Shown: positions 1 through 8,978 of the stretch, piece by piece | Layout: every line of letters starts with the position of its first letter | Position numbering within the stretch: the stretch's first letter is position 1 | Virus record (IMG/VR): IMGVR_UViG_3300009164_000002 | Coordinates: 1-64,000 of that record | DNA from: a virus | DNA length: 64,000 nucleotides | Direction: 5' to 3' (one strand) | The notes under the pieces: generated by a model | Databases searched by the model: none | Seen by the model: the letters and a program-made list of their open reading frames with translations, nothing else | Told to the model about the DNA's origin: nothing | Position numbers and translations under genes: made by a program

Positions 1-1
1 A

Positions 2-3000
2 AAGGAATTGGAATTAGCTATTAAAACAAGAGAAGCTCTTGAAGCTAAGATTACAAATAAAGGACTAGATAACGTCTTCAATAATCTTAATGATGAGGCA
101 TACGCTCCTGAGATTGCGCGTATCATATCAGAAAGGCTTAAGGCAGAACTTAATTCTATTTACAGCGATACCAATAACAAGCCCGATGCAATGGCTACTG
201 TTGCTTCTGAGATCGTTGGTAATCTTTATAAAGCTAAAGGTGGAGTGTATGCGTCTAAACGCAAATCTATTGATACTCTTTTACGCAGGATGGAGATTGA
301 TCGCAATTCACAAAGCGGATCAACTAGTGCGGCGTTCATTGCAAACAAAACTAAATTACTTGATCTTATTAAGGATTTAGAAAACACCGTAAACAATGAC
401 ATCAAGGATACTGTCCAAGCTAGATTTGGCATGGTCTATGTAGGTAAGCAGTCCGCTGTTAAATTCAAACTTACTTCTAAGGATGATCTTTTAAGTGCTA
501 GTGACATGATGGCTCGTATTGACGCAGGAATGGCATCAGGAGAGCTCTTTAAAGGCATTAAGGGCAAGTTGCAGCCAAAGCCATCTGAGATCGCTAAAAA
601 GGCACAAGCAGCAGCAGTAACCACTATTGCTGAAGTTGAACGCGCATTGCGTGGAGATCAAAGCACATTTGAACGTAAAGCTCAACAATACAAAGCTAGT
701 GATGATGAATTTGTAGGCAAACCTGCAAAACAAAATGAAATCATTTCATTGATTAATAACTTAGTTAATGGACTCAGAAAACAGCCTGAGACTACTAGAG
801 CAAATATGATTGACGAAATGGTCATTAAAGCATTGTCCATTGAATTTGATAATGGAGATACTTACCTAGATATAATCAAAGCCTTGTTACCTACTCGCAC
901 TGAAAGGCTTGAGCTTATTAACTCAATTGGATTCCAAGGGGATATTAAAACTCAAAACCAGATTAGGCAGGCTAAAGTCGCTGAAGATTTTGCGCGAGGT
1001 AAATTAATTGATCTTGAGAAATCTCTAGACAAATTAGCTACACAATCAGCATCACCTAGATCATTGGGTAGAATGTTTGTAAAACTCCAAAACCCAATCT
1101 CTGTTAATGATGAGGTAAGAGTTAATTTACAATTTGTTCCTGAATATATTGCTTCTCGCCCAGAGGTTGACGTAACTGAACTGAGCAAGATCTTAAAAGA
1201 AAAACAAAGTAAGTTAAGCCCAGAAGAAAGATACGACTTTGTAATCAAGGTTAATGCAATTATTGATGCGTTAAATGAATTTGCTGAGGTCTATGCAGAT
1301 GATGCTTTGAAGATTCTTAAAAACAATCAGTCAGCTGGTTCTGATTACAACTATAGACAGATGATGGAACAAACATCTGATTCAATCAAAGCCGAGACAA
1401 TGCTTGCCAATGAGCGTATGGCATTGATGAAAAAGAATATTTCAGAAGCTGAGATTGGTTTTGCGGATTTGAGTCCTGATCTTTTGGCTGCACTTGCTGA
1501 TCCTGAATTGGGCGTAGGCACTATTATCACAGCAACTGGTTCAAGTAGACAAAACGCTGTAATCAAGCTTCTTAAGAACCCTAAAGGAGCTGAAGCAAGG
1601 GCAGAAATGTTTGGTCATCTAGTTCAACAAGATGGTGTCTGGATTATGATGGCTCCGACTGACTTTAAACGAGATCTAGAAAAAAGATTCGGTGCTCAAG
1701 GCATGAAGCCAAGCCAAGTCAGGGAAAAAGTAAGAACAATCGTTTTAGATGCTATTCCGTCAAATAGAACTAATGCAGTTCCAATGTCTTCATTTAAGTA
1801 TTCTGAAGATTACATTAATGGATCTTATGATGAGGATATGTATGTCATAGCAGATGATGGCAATGGCAATATGGTTGAGACTAACTTAAAAGGTAAGTCA
1901 CGCAAGGAAGTTGCCGATGCTGTCATTCAAGGCTATAAAAATAAAGTTATTGAAGCACTTACAATGACGAGATCTAAAGAACTTAATGATAAGCAAAAAT
2001 ATGATTTCAATGATGAGCATGTTGTAGCTGCGTTTTCAAGATATGAACCATTTATCCGCGATATTGTTTACGCTAAAGGAAATAAAAACCTTAGCAGGGA
2101 TCAAGTAAGCGATAAAGGTGAGTTACTTAAAAGAGGGACACTTGGCGAGGTAGATAGATTTATTGCTAAGTTTAATCTCAGAAATGCAGATGGTAGTTTA
2201 AATACTGATTTAGCTTTAACTCAAGATCTTCTTAATAAAATTGGCGATCTTCAAATTGAAAGCGTATTTAATAATGTATTCTCGGAACTTCAAGGAGCAG
2301 ACATTTTAAATAAGATGATCTCTGGTCTTGTGTTAAGTCCAAGTGCATTACAAAGCTTTAATTCTAAATACATTCAGCATCAAGACGCGCGTCAAAGGGC
2401 TAAGTTTATTAACGATTGGGGTGCTTATAGTGAAGCTATTCGCGTTCAAGTATATCTAGATCGTGGATTTGATGGTAATTCGGGACGCACTGGATATGAA
2501 GTTCAGAAACGTGCAGTCCAAAATAAACTAGCTGCCAGCAGAAAGAAACATCTTCAGAAGAATGAGCTTCTAGGATCAAATTCTTTAGACCAAGCTAAAG
2601 CTCGCACATGGGCATGGCTTGAGGGCATAAAGATTGCTAGAGATGGATCTCTTGAGCAGCGCTTCAGAAATGAAATTGAAGGATTCCGTGCAGGAGTTAC
2701 TGATATGCATCGCCTTAGAAAGGCTCAATTAACTCAAAACAAAGATATCATAAGTCGTTGGGCTTCCGATGAGCATGTTGAATTAATGCGGAATGTGCCA
2801 GCAACTGATGCCATTACGGATATGCTTAAGGACATCTTTAATGAGCACCAAGCAGAACGCAGAAGTGATGAATATACTTTAGCTAAAATTGAAGAAGCAC
2901 AAAAGGCTTTGCTTAAAGGAAGCGATATGGCTGATGGCATTGTTAAGCATGGACAAGATATCGTGGAAATCTTCAAAGGTATTGCTGATGCTATTGAGAT

Positions 3001-5170
3001 TACTCGTGTAATGTCCTTCAAACCAGAATCGGATAAGAGTATTATTTCTGGAATAAATTCAATTGTTCCAATGCTTTACACTCATGCAAACGTTCCGGGC
3101 TCTGCGCGTATTGTTCAAGAGAACAACTATAAAGAAGACCCTCTTGAATTGGTTTCCATTACTGAATCGGCAATGTTTGGAAAGCCGGGCAGATATAATC
3201 GTAATGTTACTAAGGCTACATTAAGACCTATTAACATAGATGGCATTACTGGTTTAGATAGCTTGGTAGATGATGCATTATATCGTATGAACGTAGCCCC
3301 AAACTACAATGTTCTTCGCAAAGCATTTGGTCGTAGGGTTATTGATCCTGATACTCAAATGGATACCATTGATGGTTCAACTATTATTGCAGCGAATGAC
3401 AATGATTATTATAACCGCGCATATAGAGAACAACGTTTAGCCTTGGCTAACGTAGCGGCTGAGTTTGAAAGTGATATTGTAAATGATTCACAAAAAGGAG
3501 TCGTCAACACTCTTATGGGTGAACAAGCCAAATGGCTCAGCACTCAATTTATTGGCGGTGCTTTATTCTCGATTCAGCAATTACTTGTCCAAACTGTTCC
3601 TGCTGTCGTCTTTACTCCAATTAAAAAACTTGCTGTTGGCGACGTTGATGGAGCAAAACAATTTGTTACCATATTGGCTAAATATGGAGCATCTATGTTA
3701 TCAAGAAGAATCAATAAGTTAAGCCGTGGCACATTAAGTCTTCCAGATGTCTTTGCTAATAATCTAGAAAATGCAGTTAATAACCTATCTCCATTGAATA
3801 TCATTCGTGGTGGCGATGGAATGGAAGAAAACAAGATTGTATCTAGACGCACGAACAGATATGGCTACGGGATACATAAGCAGATTGCTGGTAGGATATT
3901 TAAGGAGATCGAGAATCTTACAGAGATTGGTATGGATCTTACTATTGCTAGTGGTGAGAGATTAGTTTCTCGTGCTTTGTATATGTCTGAGTTGCTGGGT
4001 GAGCTTAATCGGATGAATGCGGCAGACCCTAGTGTTCAAACATACGATAGTGTTGAGGCGTTAATTAAAGAATCAAACCTTAAAGGCATTAATCCTGAAG
4101 CGGCTAACTATGCTCGTATGAAAGTTAATGATATGTTTGGTCAAGCCGACCAAGCTAAGAAGGGATTCTTGTTCCAAACTCGCACTACACATCCGGGCTG
4201 GAATCAAGTATTACGTAGCACAACACGGTTCAGTAACCATACTGCAAGCACGTCAAGTAACCTTACGGCATTTTGGCCAGCGTTGGGGATTCATGTTTCA
4301 AGTCCATTCTTTAAAACGTTAAACAAAGTTACTGGTGAAATTGAATGGCAAACAAACTTCAAGAAGTTATTTACTATTGAGGATATGTCGGGAGCCAAAA
4401 ACATGGGTCGTCGCCGCATGAGACAAGAAGCAATAGAAAACTTTGTTGGAACTCTTGGACAAAACATTATGTTCCAATTTATCAAGCCAAGGGTATTACT
4501 TCCGCTTGTTGGGATGGCTATAGCTAAAGCTAGTGGTGATGATGATGATGAGGCTACTGTAGCTGGTGCTGAGTTTGCTAATTACATTATGAAATCAGAT
4601 GATGATACTGGTTTTATTACTAAACAACTTAAAGAGTTTATATTTGGTTCAGGTTCTAATGCTATTAAAGAGTGGAGAGATCCAGAATCTGCAAGGAAAT
4701 CAATGTATGCTGACATCACAAGTAAAATTCTACTTGAGCTTTCTCAGGCAGTTCCGGGCGTTGGTTCAATAGCTGGTTATTCTCCTGCATCTTCTGTTTT
4801 AAAACAGTTTATTACAGATGATATGTCTGAGCGTTTACTTGCTACTGGAGACAACATGAAAGTTGCTAAAACTAATAGCGAGAAGAAGGGTGTTCGCATT
4901 TACGATAAATCTAATAATTGGCTTGAGGCTGCATCATTGATGTCAGCACCATCTGCTCAGTTATATAATTACAGTGAGAACGCTTATACTACATTAAAAG
5001 CTATAGGATTGGATGATATCACTATAGTTGATTACATGAAAGTTATGGCTTCCAATGTAATATCTACGCGCGAGTTCAGATCGGCACAAATGGATAAGCT
5101 TAACAAAGCTATTCAATTGGAAGAAATGAGAGAAAAGCAAATAGAGCAACGTAGACTTAATGAAAACTAG
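2..5170 (+). CDS. Giant internal virion / polyvalent protein, C-terminal part (5' end outside window)
   Basis: The frame is open to the left edge, so the gene is 5'-truncated; at least 1722 codons are visible. The first part is charged and helical. Residues from about 1000 to 1600 resemble the conserved C-terminal region of large phage polyvalent or ejection proteins, with hydrophobic helices near residues 1170-1210 and 1490-1510 followed by an acidic run (GDDDDEA). The last 20 residues are a Glu/Gln/Arg-rich helix. The likely role is a virion protein ejected with the DNA, as T7 gp16 is; that is inferred from size and from the gp14/gp15-like genes at the other end of the window. It may be the 3' end of the gene that starts at 55419. 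The assignment to a large polyvalent-protein-associated domain is by recall of sequence style, not a search. Confidence 0.8.
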   Translation, partial: KELELAIKTREALEAKITNKGLDNVFNNLNDEAYAPEIARIISERLKAELNSIYSDTNNKPDAMATVASEIVGNLYKAKGGVYASKRKSIDTLLRRMEIDRNSQSGSTSAAFIANKTKLLDLIKDLENTVNNDIKDTVQARFGMVYVGKQSAVKFKLTSKDDLLSASDMMARIDAGMASGELFKGIKGKLQPKPSEIAKKAQAAAVTTIAEVERALRGDQSTFERKAQQYKASDDEFVGKPAKQNEIISLINNLVNGLRKQPETTRANMIDEMVIKALSIEFDNGDTYLDIIKALLPTRTERLELINSIGFQGDIKTQNQIRQAKVAEDFARGKLIDLEKSLDKLATQSASPRSLGRMFVKLQNPISVNDEVRVNLQFVPEYIASRPEVDVTELSKILKEKQSKLSPEERYDFVIKVNAIIDALNEFAEVYADDALKILKNNQSAGSDYNYRQMMEQTSDSIKAETMLANERMALMKKNISEAEIGFADLSPDLLAALADPELGVGTIITATGSSRQNAVIKLLKNPKGAEARAEMFGHLVQQDGVWIMMAPTDFKRDLEKRFGAQGMKPSQVREKVRTIVLDAIPSNRTNAVPMSSFKYSEDYINGSYDEDMYVIADDGNGNMVETNLKGKSRKEVADAVIQGYKNKVIEALTMTRSKELNDKQKYDFNDEHVVAAFSRYEPFIRDIVYAKGNKNLSRDQVSDKGELLKRGTLGEVDRFIAKFNLRNADGSLNTDLALTQDLLNKIGDLQIESVFNNVFSELQGADILNKMISGLVLSPSALQSFNSKYIQHQDARQRAKFINDWGAYSEAIRVQVYLDRGFDGNSGRTGYEVQKRAVQNKLAASRKKHLQKNELLGSNSLDQAKARTWAWLEGIKIARDGSLEQRFRNEIEGFRAGVTDMHRLRKAQLTQNKDIISRWASDEHVELMRNVPATDAITDMLKDIFNEHQAERRSDEYTLAKIEEAQKALLKGSDMADGIVKHGQDIVEIFKGIADAIEITRVMSFKPESDKSIISGINSIVPMLYTHANVPGSARIVQENNYKEDPLELVSITESAMFGKPGRYNRNVTKATLRPINIDGITGLDSLVDDALYRMNVAPNYNVLRKAFGRRVIDPDTQMDTIDGSTIIAANDNDYYNRAYREQRLALANVAAEFESDIVNDSQKGVVNTLMGEQAKWLSTQFIGGALFSIQQLLVQTVPAVVFTPIKKLAVGDVDGAKQFVTILAKYGASMLSRRINKLSRGTLSLPDVFANNLENAVNNLSPLNIIRGGDGMEENKIVSRRTNRYGYGIHKQIAGRIFKEIENLTEIGMDLTIASGERLVSRALYMSELLGELNRMNAADPSVQTYDSVEALIKESNLKGINPEAANYARMKVNDMFGQADQAKKGFLFQTRTTHPGWNQVLRSTTRFSNHTASTSSNLTAFWPALGIHVSSPFFKTLNKVTGEIEWQTNFKKLFTIEDMSGAKNMGRRRMRQEAIENFVGTLGQNIMFQFIKPRVLLPLVGMAIAKASGDDDDEATVAGAEFANYIMKSDDDTGFITKQLKEFIFGSGSNAIKEWRDPESARKSMYADITSKILLELSQAVPGVGSIAGYSPASSVLKQFITDDMSERLLATGDNMKVAKTNSEKKGVRIYDKSNNWLEAASLMSAPSAQLYNYSENAYTTLKAIGLDDITIVDYMKVMASNVISTREFRSAQMDKLNKAIQLEEMREKQIEQRRLNEN

Positions 5171-5459
5171 AACTCATATGCCAATGGTGGCAATGTTCAC
5201 AAAGATAGCATCTAATTTTATTAACGTTTGATCCTCTGTTTAGACGTGATCTGGCAGCTTGTTTTGCCATACTCTCAGACATATACATCATTTTACCAGT
5301 CTCAGGACATTTTTTTTTTTCTGTCTTAGCAGGTAAGTCTTCATATTCTGAGACGTGCAAGAGCTTAGCGTCTTTAAAGTTGTTTGGAACAATCTCATCT
5401 GGATCTGCTCCAAGAAGTTCTAGTATCCTGTTGATATCTGCTTGTTTTTTCTTTTTCAT
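5157..5459 (-). CDS. Small zinc-finger protein, 100 aa
   Basis: The N-terminus is Lys-rich. The protein has one Cys in 'KCPETGK' and a C-terminal cluster 'CYLCEHCHHWH'. The layout (C-x-x-T-G-K-x-x-Y, alanine-rich helix, then Y-x-C-x-x-C-x-x-W-H) is that of a widespread small phage zinc-binding family of unknown function. The 3' end overlaps the convergent giant gene by 14 bases. It lies downstream of an intrinsic terminator (5474-5506), so it probably depends on read-through or its own promoter. Confidence 0.75.
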   Translation of the reverse strand: MKKKKQADINRILELLGADPDEIVPNNFKDAKLLHVSEYEDLPAKTEKKKCPETGKMMYMSESMAKQAARSRLNRGSNVNKIRCYLCEHCHHWHMSSSFH

Positions 5460-5473
5460 TAAACTCCTTTGTT

Positions 5474-5506
5474 AAAAAGCCACCCCCCTTATTATAGAGG
5501 GATGGC
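5474..5506 (-). terminator. Rho-independent terminator
   Basis: On the minus strand GCCATCCCTC pairs with GGGGGGTGGC (G-U pairs only in this orientation) around a short AT loop and is followed by five U. It lies just after the gene at 5515-6147. On the plus strand the same arms have A-C mismatches, which fixes the direction. Confidence 0.75.
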
Positions 5507-5514
5507 ATTAGTAA

Positions 5515-6147
5515 TTAGCCTTCAAGTGATACGATCAATTCGCGTCCACGTTTTACTGCATCTCGTAAGATTTGTTCGTCGTGTTCTTTAAGACCGCGTG
5601 ATCCCCTTACGTCTTTGATTAAAGAGAATAGGTAATTAAGCCCCTCAATAAGTTCTCCTATCGTTTCTGCGGCATTCTCTGGTATAGTCTTAGTCTCAAG
5701 CTCAATCTCGTTTAAAGGGCTTCCTGAGCCCAATACTGGCGTTGCCTGTTGCAATGGTGCTACGGCATGCACTTTAGCTTTAACGTCAATTACGGCTTCT
5801 AATTCTTCATCTGAATTATTGTAACTATTTTGTCCTAAATCTTGTCGATCGGATTCAATTAAAGAAATAGCTCCTTTTTTTGTTATAACTTTAACCGTTG
5901 CTTTTTCTGGAGGTGCATATTCTTGAAAAGAATCAGGTTCAATCATATCTTCTTCGGATAATTGTTCCTTAGTAATCTGATTGAGATCAGGAATTATTAC
6001 TACAGTTTTATTGGTAGCTTTTTTAGCTCCAATTTTTTTTGGTGTTTTGCGTGATTGCATATTATTTGTTTGGTAAGATGGAGCGTTGGCAGGAGTTGCA
6101 CCCACATTCCTCAGTATCTCTAGTGAGGTCCTACTATTAGATGACAA
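5515..6147 (-). CDS. Unrecognised protein, 210 aa
   Basis: Not recognised. Residues 28-55 are basic (SRKTPKK..KKATNK), residues 60-120 are acidic and the C-terminal 50 residues look helical (ELIEGLNYLFSLI). The open frame begins at TTG 6147; the first in-frame ATG is at residue 28. A TTTAG-N5-CTAAA element ends 7 bases upstream of the TTG. An ATG at 6152, three bases after the element, is in another frame and stops after 10 codons, so either TTG is the true start or the 5' end has a frameshift. It is followed by a terminator. Confidence 0.6.
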   Translation of the reverse strand: MSSNSRTSLEILRNVGATPANAPSYQTNNMQSRKTPKKIGAKKATNKTVVIIPDLNQITKEQLSEEDMIEPDSFQEYAPPEKATVKVITKKGAISLIESDRQDLGQNSYNNSDEELEAVIDVKAKVHAVAPLQQATPVLGSGSPLNEIELETKTIPENAAETIGELIEGLNYLFSLIKDVRGSRGLKEHDEQILRDAVKRGRELIVSLEG

Positions 6148-6154
6148 CGCATTG

Positions 6155-6169
6155 TTTAGGTTGGCTAAA
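6155..6169 (-). promoter_or_regulatory. TTTAG-N5-CTAAA palindrome (copy a)
   Basis: Reads TTTAGCCAACCTAAA on the minus strand, identical to the copies at 12979 and 37546. CATAAT lies directly upstream, so it could be an operator at a transcription start. It precedes the gene starting near 6147. Confidence 0.7.
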
Positions 6170-6170
6170 A

Positions 6171-6647
6171 TTATGATTCCTTGACGAACATTCCGTCAAC
6201 CATTTTTCCTTGGCGGTCTTTAATTTCTTGATAAGCAGCAAGCAAGCAATTTTCAAACTTAACTCCTACAAGTTCAGCCAACAAAATCAAAACAACTGTG
6301 CAATCACCAATGCCATCAATAATTTCATGCTGATCGTTTTTGAGTAAGCCTTCTCGGATTTCCTCTACTTCTTCTGTAAGTTTATGTAACTGGCTAATTG
6401 GCGTTGCTTTACCTTTTTGTCCTGTAATTCCTTTGTCTAAGCCCCATTGTCTTACAGCACTTACTAAAGCAGTAAGCCCACCCATTTGTGCTACTTCTAA
6501 AAACCTAGCTGCATCTCTAAGTGAGTTTGCATGGTTAAGCAGATATTCTTTTTTATCAGGATGCTCCAACTCTTTGTTTGCGTCTTCCTTTGCGATTGAA
6601 GCTAAGCAAGTTAGCTCCCCGATTGCGTTATTAAACATATTGTTCAT
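6171..6647 (-). CDS. MazG-like nucleotide pyrophosphohydrolase, 158 aa
   Basis: The C-terminal half has the all-alpha NTP pyrophosphatase signature: 'EEVEEIREGLL' (about residues 90-100), then 'EIIDGIGDCTVVLILLAE' (about 106-123), which supplies the E-x-x-E and D-x-x-x-D type metal ligands. The family hydrolyses (d)NTPs to (d)NMP plus PPi; phage members clean nucleotide pools or act on ppGpp. The N-terminal 60 residues are helical and unassigned. The start codon overlaps the stop of the gene at 6644-7063 by ATGA, so the two are probably translationally coupled. Confidence 0.8.
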   Translation of the reverse strand: MNNMFNNAIGELTCLASIAKEDANKELEHPDKKEYLLNHANSLRDAARFLEVAQMGGLTALVSAVRQWGLDKGITGQKGKATPISQLHKLTEEVEEIREGLLKNDQHEIIDGIGDCTVVLILLAELVGVKFENCLLAAYQEIKDRQGKMVDGMFVKES

Positions 6648-7063
6648 TGTTTCTTAAGTGTGAATTTATTTATTGGTATGTGAACTAGCATCTCAATGTC
6701 TTTAGCATCGTTGCGGTCAGTTCTACCTCCTATGGTAACTGTAACATCTACAGGGATCATAACGTGTCCTACAGTGCCACAAGACCAGCTTACTATGATC
6801 AATGTAGGTAGACCAGTTGAGATATGAAGTGCGTGTAATTTTCTTAGTTTTTCAGCTGAAATAAAGAATGTAGGGAAGTCACCGTATTTATGAGTTCGGC
6901 ATTTAATTTCTGCTACTGCTTTGATAATGTCATTTTCTAAATAAGCTACATCAAAGTCAAAAAACTTAGGAGTCATTTCAAAAGTGTAACCTTTCTTGCA
7001 ATAAAGAGCAGCCACATAATGTTCATTATTCCTGTCAGATTCTTGTTCGTAGGTTGGCCTCAT
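6644..7063 (-). CDS. PD-(D/E)XK nuclease-like protein, 139 aa
   Basis: 'DFDVAYLENDIIKAVAEIKCR' (about residues 36-56) has the catalytic spacing of the PD-(D/E)XK fold: an Asp on one strand, then E-x-K on the next. A helix with Lys/Arg follows (SAEKLRKL). This suggests a small endonuclease of the resolvase or VRR-NUC kind. The substrate is unknown. The start directly abuts the stop of the upstream gene (TAA ATG), within an early/middle operon of nucleotide and DNA enzymes. Confidence 0.6.
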   Translation of the reverse strand: MRPTYEQESDRNNEHYVAALYCKKGYTFEMTPKFFDFDVAYLENDIIKAVAEIKCRTHKYGDFPTFFISAEKLRKLHALHISTGLPTLIIVSWSCGTVGHVMIPVDVTVTIGGRTDRNDAKDIEMLVHIPINKFTLKKQ

Positions 7064-7408
7064 TTAGATTAATGACCTTAGTTTATTTATTAGTTCTGCT
7101 TGCAGTTGGATGATTAAATTGTTTCGTTCTGCTCCTTTATTGGCTTGTCGTAAATAACGGCGAGATTCGTGATACTTTTCTTTCCATCTTATTACTTCTT
7201 GATTAAGATAATCGGTTAGTATTCTTTGATTAGAAATAATTGTTTGAGCTATTTCTAGTTCTTTTTTGTCAGATATTTTTTTCATAGCATTAGACAAAGC
7301 TTCTTTTTGTGTAGCTTCAACAATTTGCTCTCCTTCAAGGATAGAATTAATTAAATTAGAAGCTTTTGATTGCGACCAAATATGGACCCATTGTTTAGGA
7401 GTTCTCAT
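7064..7408 (-). CDS. Unrecognised coiled-coil protein, 114 aa
   Basis: Not recognised. It is predicted all-helical, with a long charged segment (residues 35-110) rich in Glu, Lys, Gln and Arg that could form a coiled coil. It heads the minus-strand group that leads into the nuclease-like and MazG-like genes. Only 47 AT-rich bases separate it from the divergent gene at 7456, so a compact bidirectional promoter is likely there. Confidence 0.6.
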   Translation of the reverse strand: MRTPKQWVHIWSQSKASNLINSILEGEQIVEATQKEALSNAMKKISDKKELEIAQTIISNQRILTDYLNQEVIRWKEKYHESRRYLRQANKGAERNNLIIQLQAELINKLRSLI

Positions 7409-7455
7409 GTTATTTTTTTTCTTTTATTTTAAATTTAATGTGCTTGTTTATTTGT

Positions 7456-7749
7456 ATGTCAGCAAAGCCAAAAGATAGTAGATTAGCAAAAATTGGAGTA
7501 TCTGGTTATAATCAACCTAAGAGAACTCCATCCCACCCTAAAAAAAGCCATGTAGTTGTCGCCAAAACTGGTGATAAAATTAAGACAATCAGATTTGGAG
7601 AGCAAGGTGCTAAGACAGCAGGAGCTCCTAAACAGGGAGAGAGTCAAGCAATGAAGACCAAAAGAGCTTCATTCAAAGCTCGTCATGGTAGTAACATCGC
7701 CAAGGGTAAAATGAGTGCTGCTTATTGGGCTGACAAAGTGAAGTGGTGA
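7456..7749 (+). CDS. Conserved small basic phage protein, 97 aa
   Basis: The start is taken at the second ATG (MSAKPKDS), because the upstream extension MCLFIC is atypical. The sequence has strings such as 'PSHPKKSHVVVAKTGDKIK', 'IRFGEQGAKTAG' and 'KGKMSAAYWADKVKW', which I recognise as a very conserved family of unknown function in many aquatic phages. It is strongly basic and could bind nucleic acid. It is the only plus-strand gene inside the 5-27 kb minus-strand block and abuts the convergent gene that ends at 7750. Confidence 0.85.
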   Translation: MSAKPKDSRLAKIGVSGYNQPKRTPSHPKKSHVVVAKTGDKIKTIRFGEQGAKTAGAPKQGESQAMKTKRASFKARHGSNIAKGKMSAAYWADKVKW

Positions 7750-8007
7750 TTAGCTTATGTGAAGAACTTTGTTTCCAATAGTTATTTCTAACGTTGGTTG
7801 CATATGATTATCTTCATATGTAAGTAACTCATCAGATCCTTCTACTATTTCAGACACTGGATCAATACCAATGCCGTAAGCCCAGTCGTAAATTTCTAGG
7901 CTGGTAGCTTCTGGGTTTTCATTCAAGAACTTCATTAGTTCTTCTTCGTTTTCATCTTCTATTGAAAAACGTTCCCATATAGTAATTTTTTGGTCGATTT
8001 GTATCAT
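7750..8007 (-). CDS. Small acidic protein, 85 aa
   Basis: Not recognised. It is strongly acidic, with runs of Glu and Asp in residues 14-25 and 55-66. The stop meets the stop of the convergent gene at 7749 with no spacer. Confidence 0.5.
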   Translation of the reverse strand: MIQIDQKITIWERFSIEDENEEELMKFLNENPEATSLEIYDWAYGIGIDPVSEIVEGSDELLTYEDNHMQPTLEITIGNKVLHIS

Positions 8008-8011
8008 AATT

Positions 8012-8557
8012 TTATAGTGATTGGTGTTTAGTGAGAATAGGTATGCAGTAAGTAGGTGGATGCGGCATTAGTCGAACAAGCTCAGTTGCATATTCGATAG
8101 TAAGCTCTTTACTATTACGGCCTTTGGCAAGCAATCCTTTTTCTTCCGCCCACTTTGGGTTATCGTGCACTCTACGGTGGCAGTCTGAATGGAGGAGGAT
8201 GTAGAAACAGAACGCGGCTTTTCGTCTGCCAGCGACGTGGTGTTTTTCCATGCTGCTAGACGCGCACGGGATTCCGCAGACGGCACAAACCGCTTGAGTT
8301 GGTAATTCCGCATGAGATGCCTTGTAGGACGTTAGTAATGATTTCCTGAGAGAACTAGCCTTGGAGCGCTTACGAGCGATTCTAAGCCCATTCTCGTGCA
8401 ATTTAAGTGGTAGGATTTTCTTTACGGGCTTCTGCTTTAAATGGGATGATGTTTTCTTCTCCTTGATTGGCACATTCTTGTTTGTCGGTTGCTGCAAATT
8501 CAGCAAATGCGTCAATTCCTGCGTCCAACTTTTCTTTTTGATCTTCTTTTTTTGCAT
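8012..8557 (-). CDS. HNH endonuclease, up to 181 aa
   Basis: The HNH core is 'CAVCGIPC', then 'EKHHVAGRRK', then 'LHSDCHRRVHDN': a zinc-binding C-x-x-C with paired His residues and the final C-H-x-x-V-H. HNH proteins nick or cut DNA, either as homing enzymes or as packaging and repair factors. The basic N-terminal 50 residues overlap the 3' end of the gene at 8403-8783 by 155 bases in another frame. The only Met is at residue 1, so a non-ATG start near 8400 is also possible. Confidence 0.75.
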   Translation of the reverse strand: MQKKKIKKKSWTQELTHLLNLQQPTNKNVPIKEKKTSSHLKQKPVKKILPLKLHENGLRIARKRSKASSLRKSLLTSYKASHAELPTQAVCAVCGIPCASSSMEKHHVAGRRKAAFCFYILLHSDCHRRVHDNPKWAEEKGLLAKGRNSKELTIEYATELVRLMPHPPTYCIPILTKHQSL

Positions 8558-8783
8558 CTAATTCAGTTTCTGTTCTTAGGAATTCTGCTAAAACCAATCC
8601 AATCCTCTCACAAGCATATTCATATGCTCTAGCTTCCTTACCTATTTCTGGTGTAGATTGAATAACTCTTGCCATTACTATGCACATAGCCGATAAAATA
8701 GTTCCATAGTCAGGGTTAACACGGAACAATGGTCCAAGTCCGTAAGTAATTTCATCTGCAAGTTTATGTGTTTCTGGTTTCAT
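8403..8783 (-). CDS. Unrecognised protein, 126 aa
   Basis: Not recognised. Residues 1-70 form a fairly hydrophobic helical domain with regular composition; residues 75-126 are acidic, then polar. It overlaps the 5' end of the HNH gene. Both frames look protein-like, so either the overlap is real or the HNH gene starts later. Confidence 0.55.
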   Translation of the reverse strand: MKPETHKLADEITYGLGPLFRVNPDYGTILSAMCIVMARVIQSTPEIGKEARAYEYACERIGLVLAEFLRTETELDAKKEDQKEKLDAGIDAFAEFAATDKQECANQGEENIIPFKAEARKENPTT

Positions 8784-8787
8784 ATTT

Positions 8788-8961
8788 TTATTTAATTAAT
8801 TTTTTCTTTAATTCTTCAAATTCTTCCTTAGTTCCGTTGAATGCTAGTTTGTAAATTGGATTGCCTTCTTTATCATAAGAAGTTGCCGCTCTAAAATTTG
8901 AGATTTCGTTATAAAGCTTATTTAATTCTTTATTATTTAATACTTTTATTTTCTTATTCAT
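8788..8961 (-). CDS. Small charged protein, 57 aa
   Basis: ATG 8961 to TAA 8788. It begins MNKKIKVLNN and ends EELKKKLIK, with a central strand-like segment (GNPIYKLAFNG). Not recognised. A TTTAG-N5-CTAAA element ends only two bases before the ATG, which leaves no room for a ribosome binding site but marks it as a genuine cluster head. Confidence 0.6.
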   Translation of the reverse strand: MNKKIKVLNNKELNKLYNEISNFRAATSYDKEGNPIYKLAFNGTKEEFEELKKKLIK

Positions 8962-8963
8962 AG

Positions 8964-8978
8964 TTTAGGTTAACTAAA
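8964..8978 (-). promoter_or_regulatory. TTTAG-N5-CTAAA palindrome (copy b)
   Basis: TTTAGTTAACCTAAA on the minus strand, ending two bases before ATG 8961. It overlaps the stop end of the upstream gene (8970). Confidence 0.65.
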
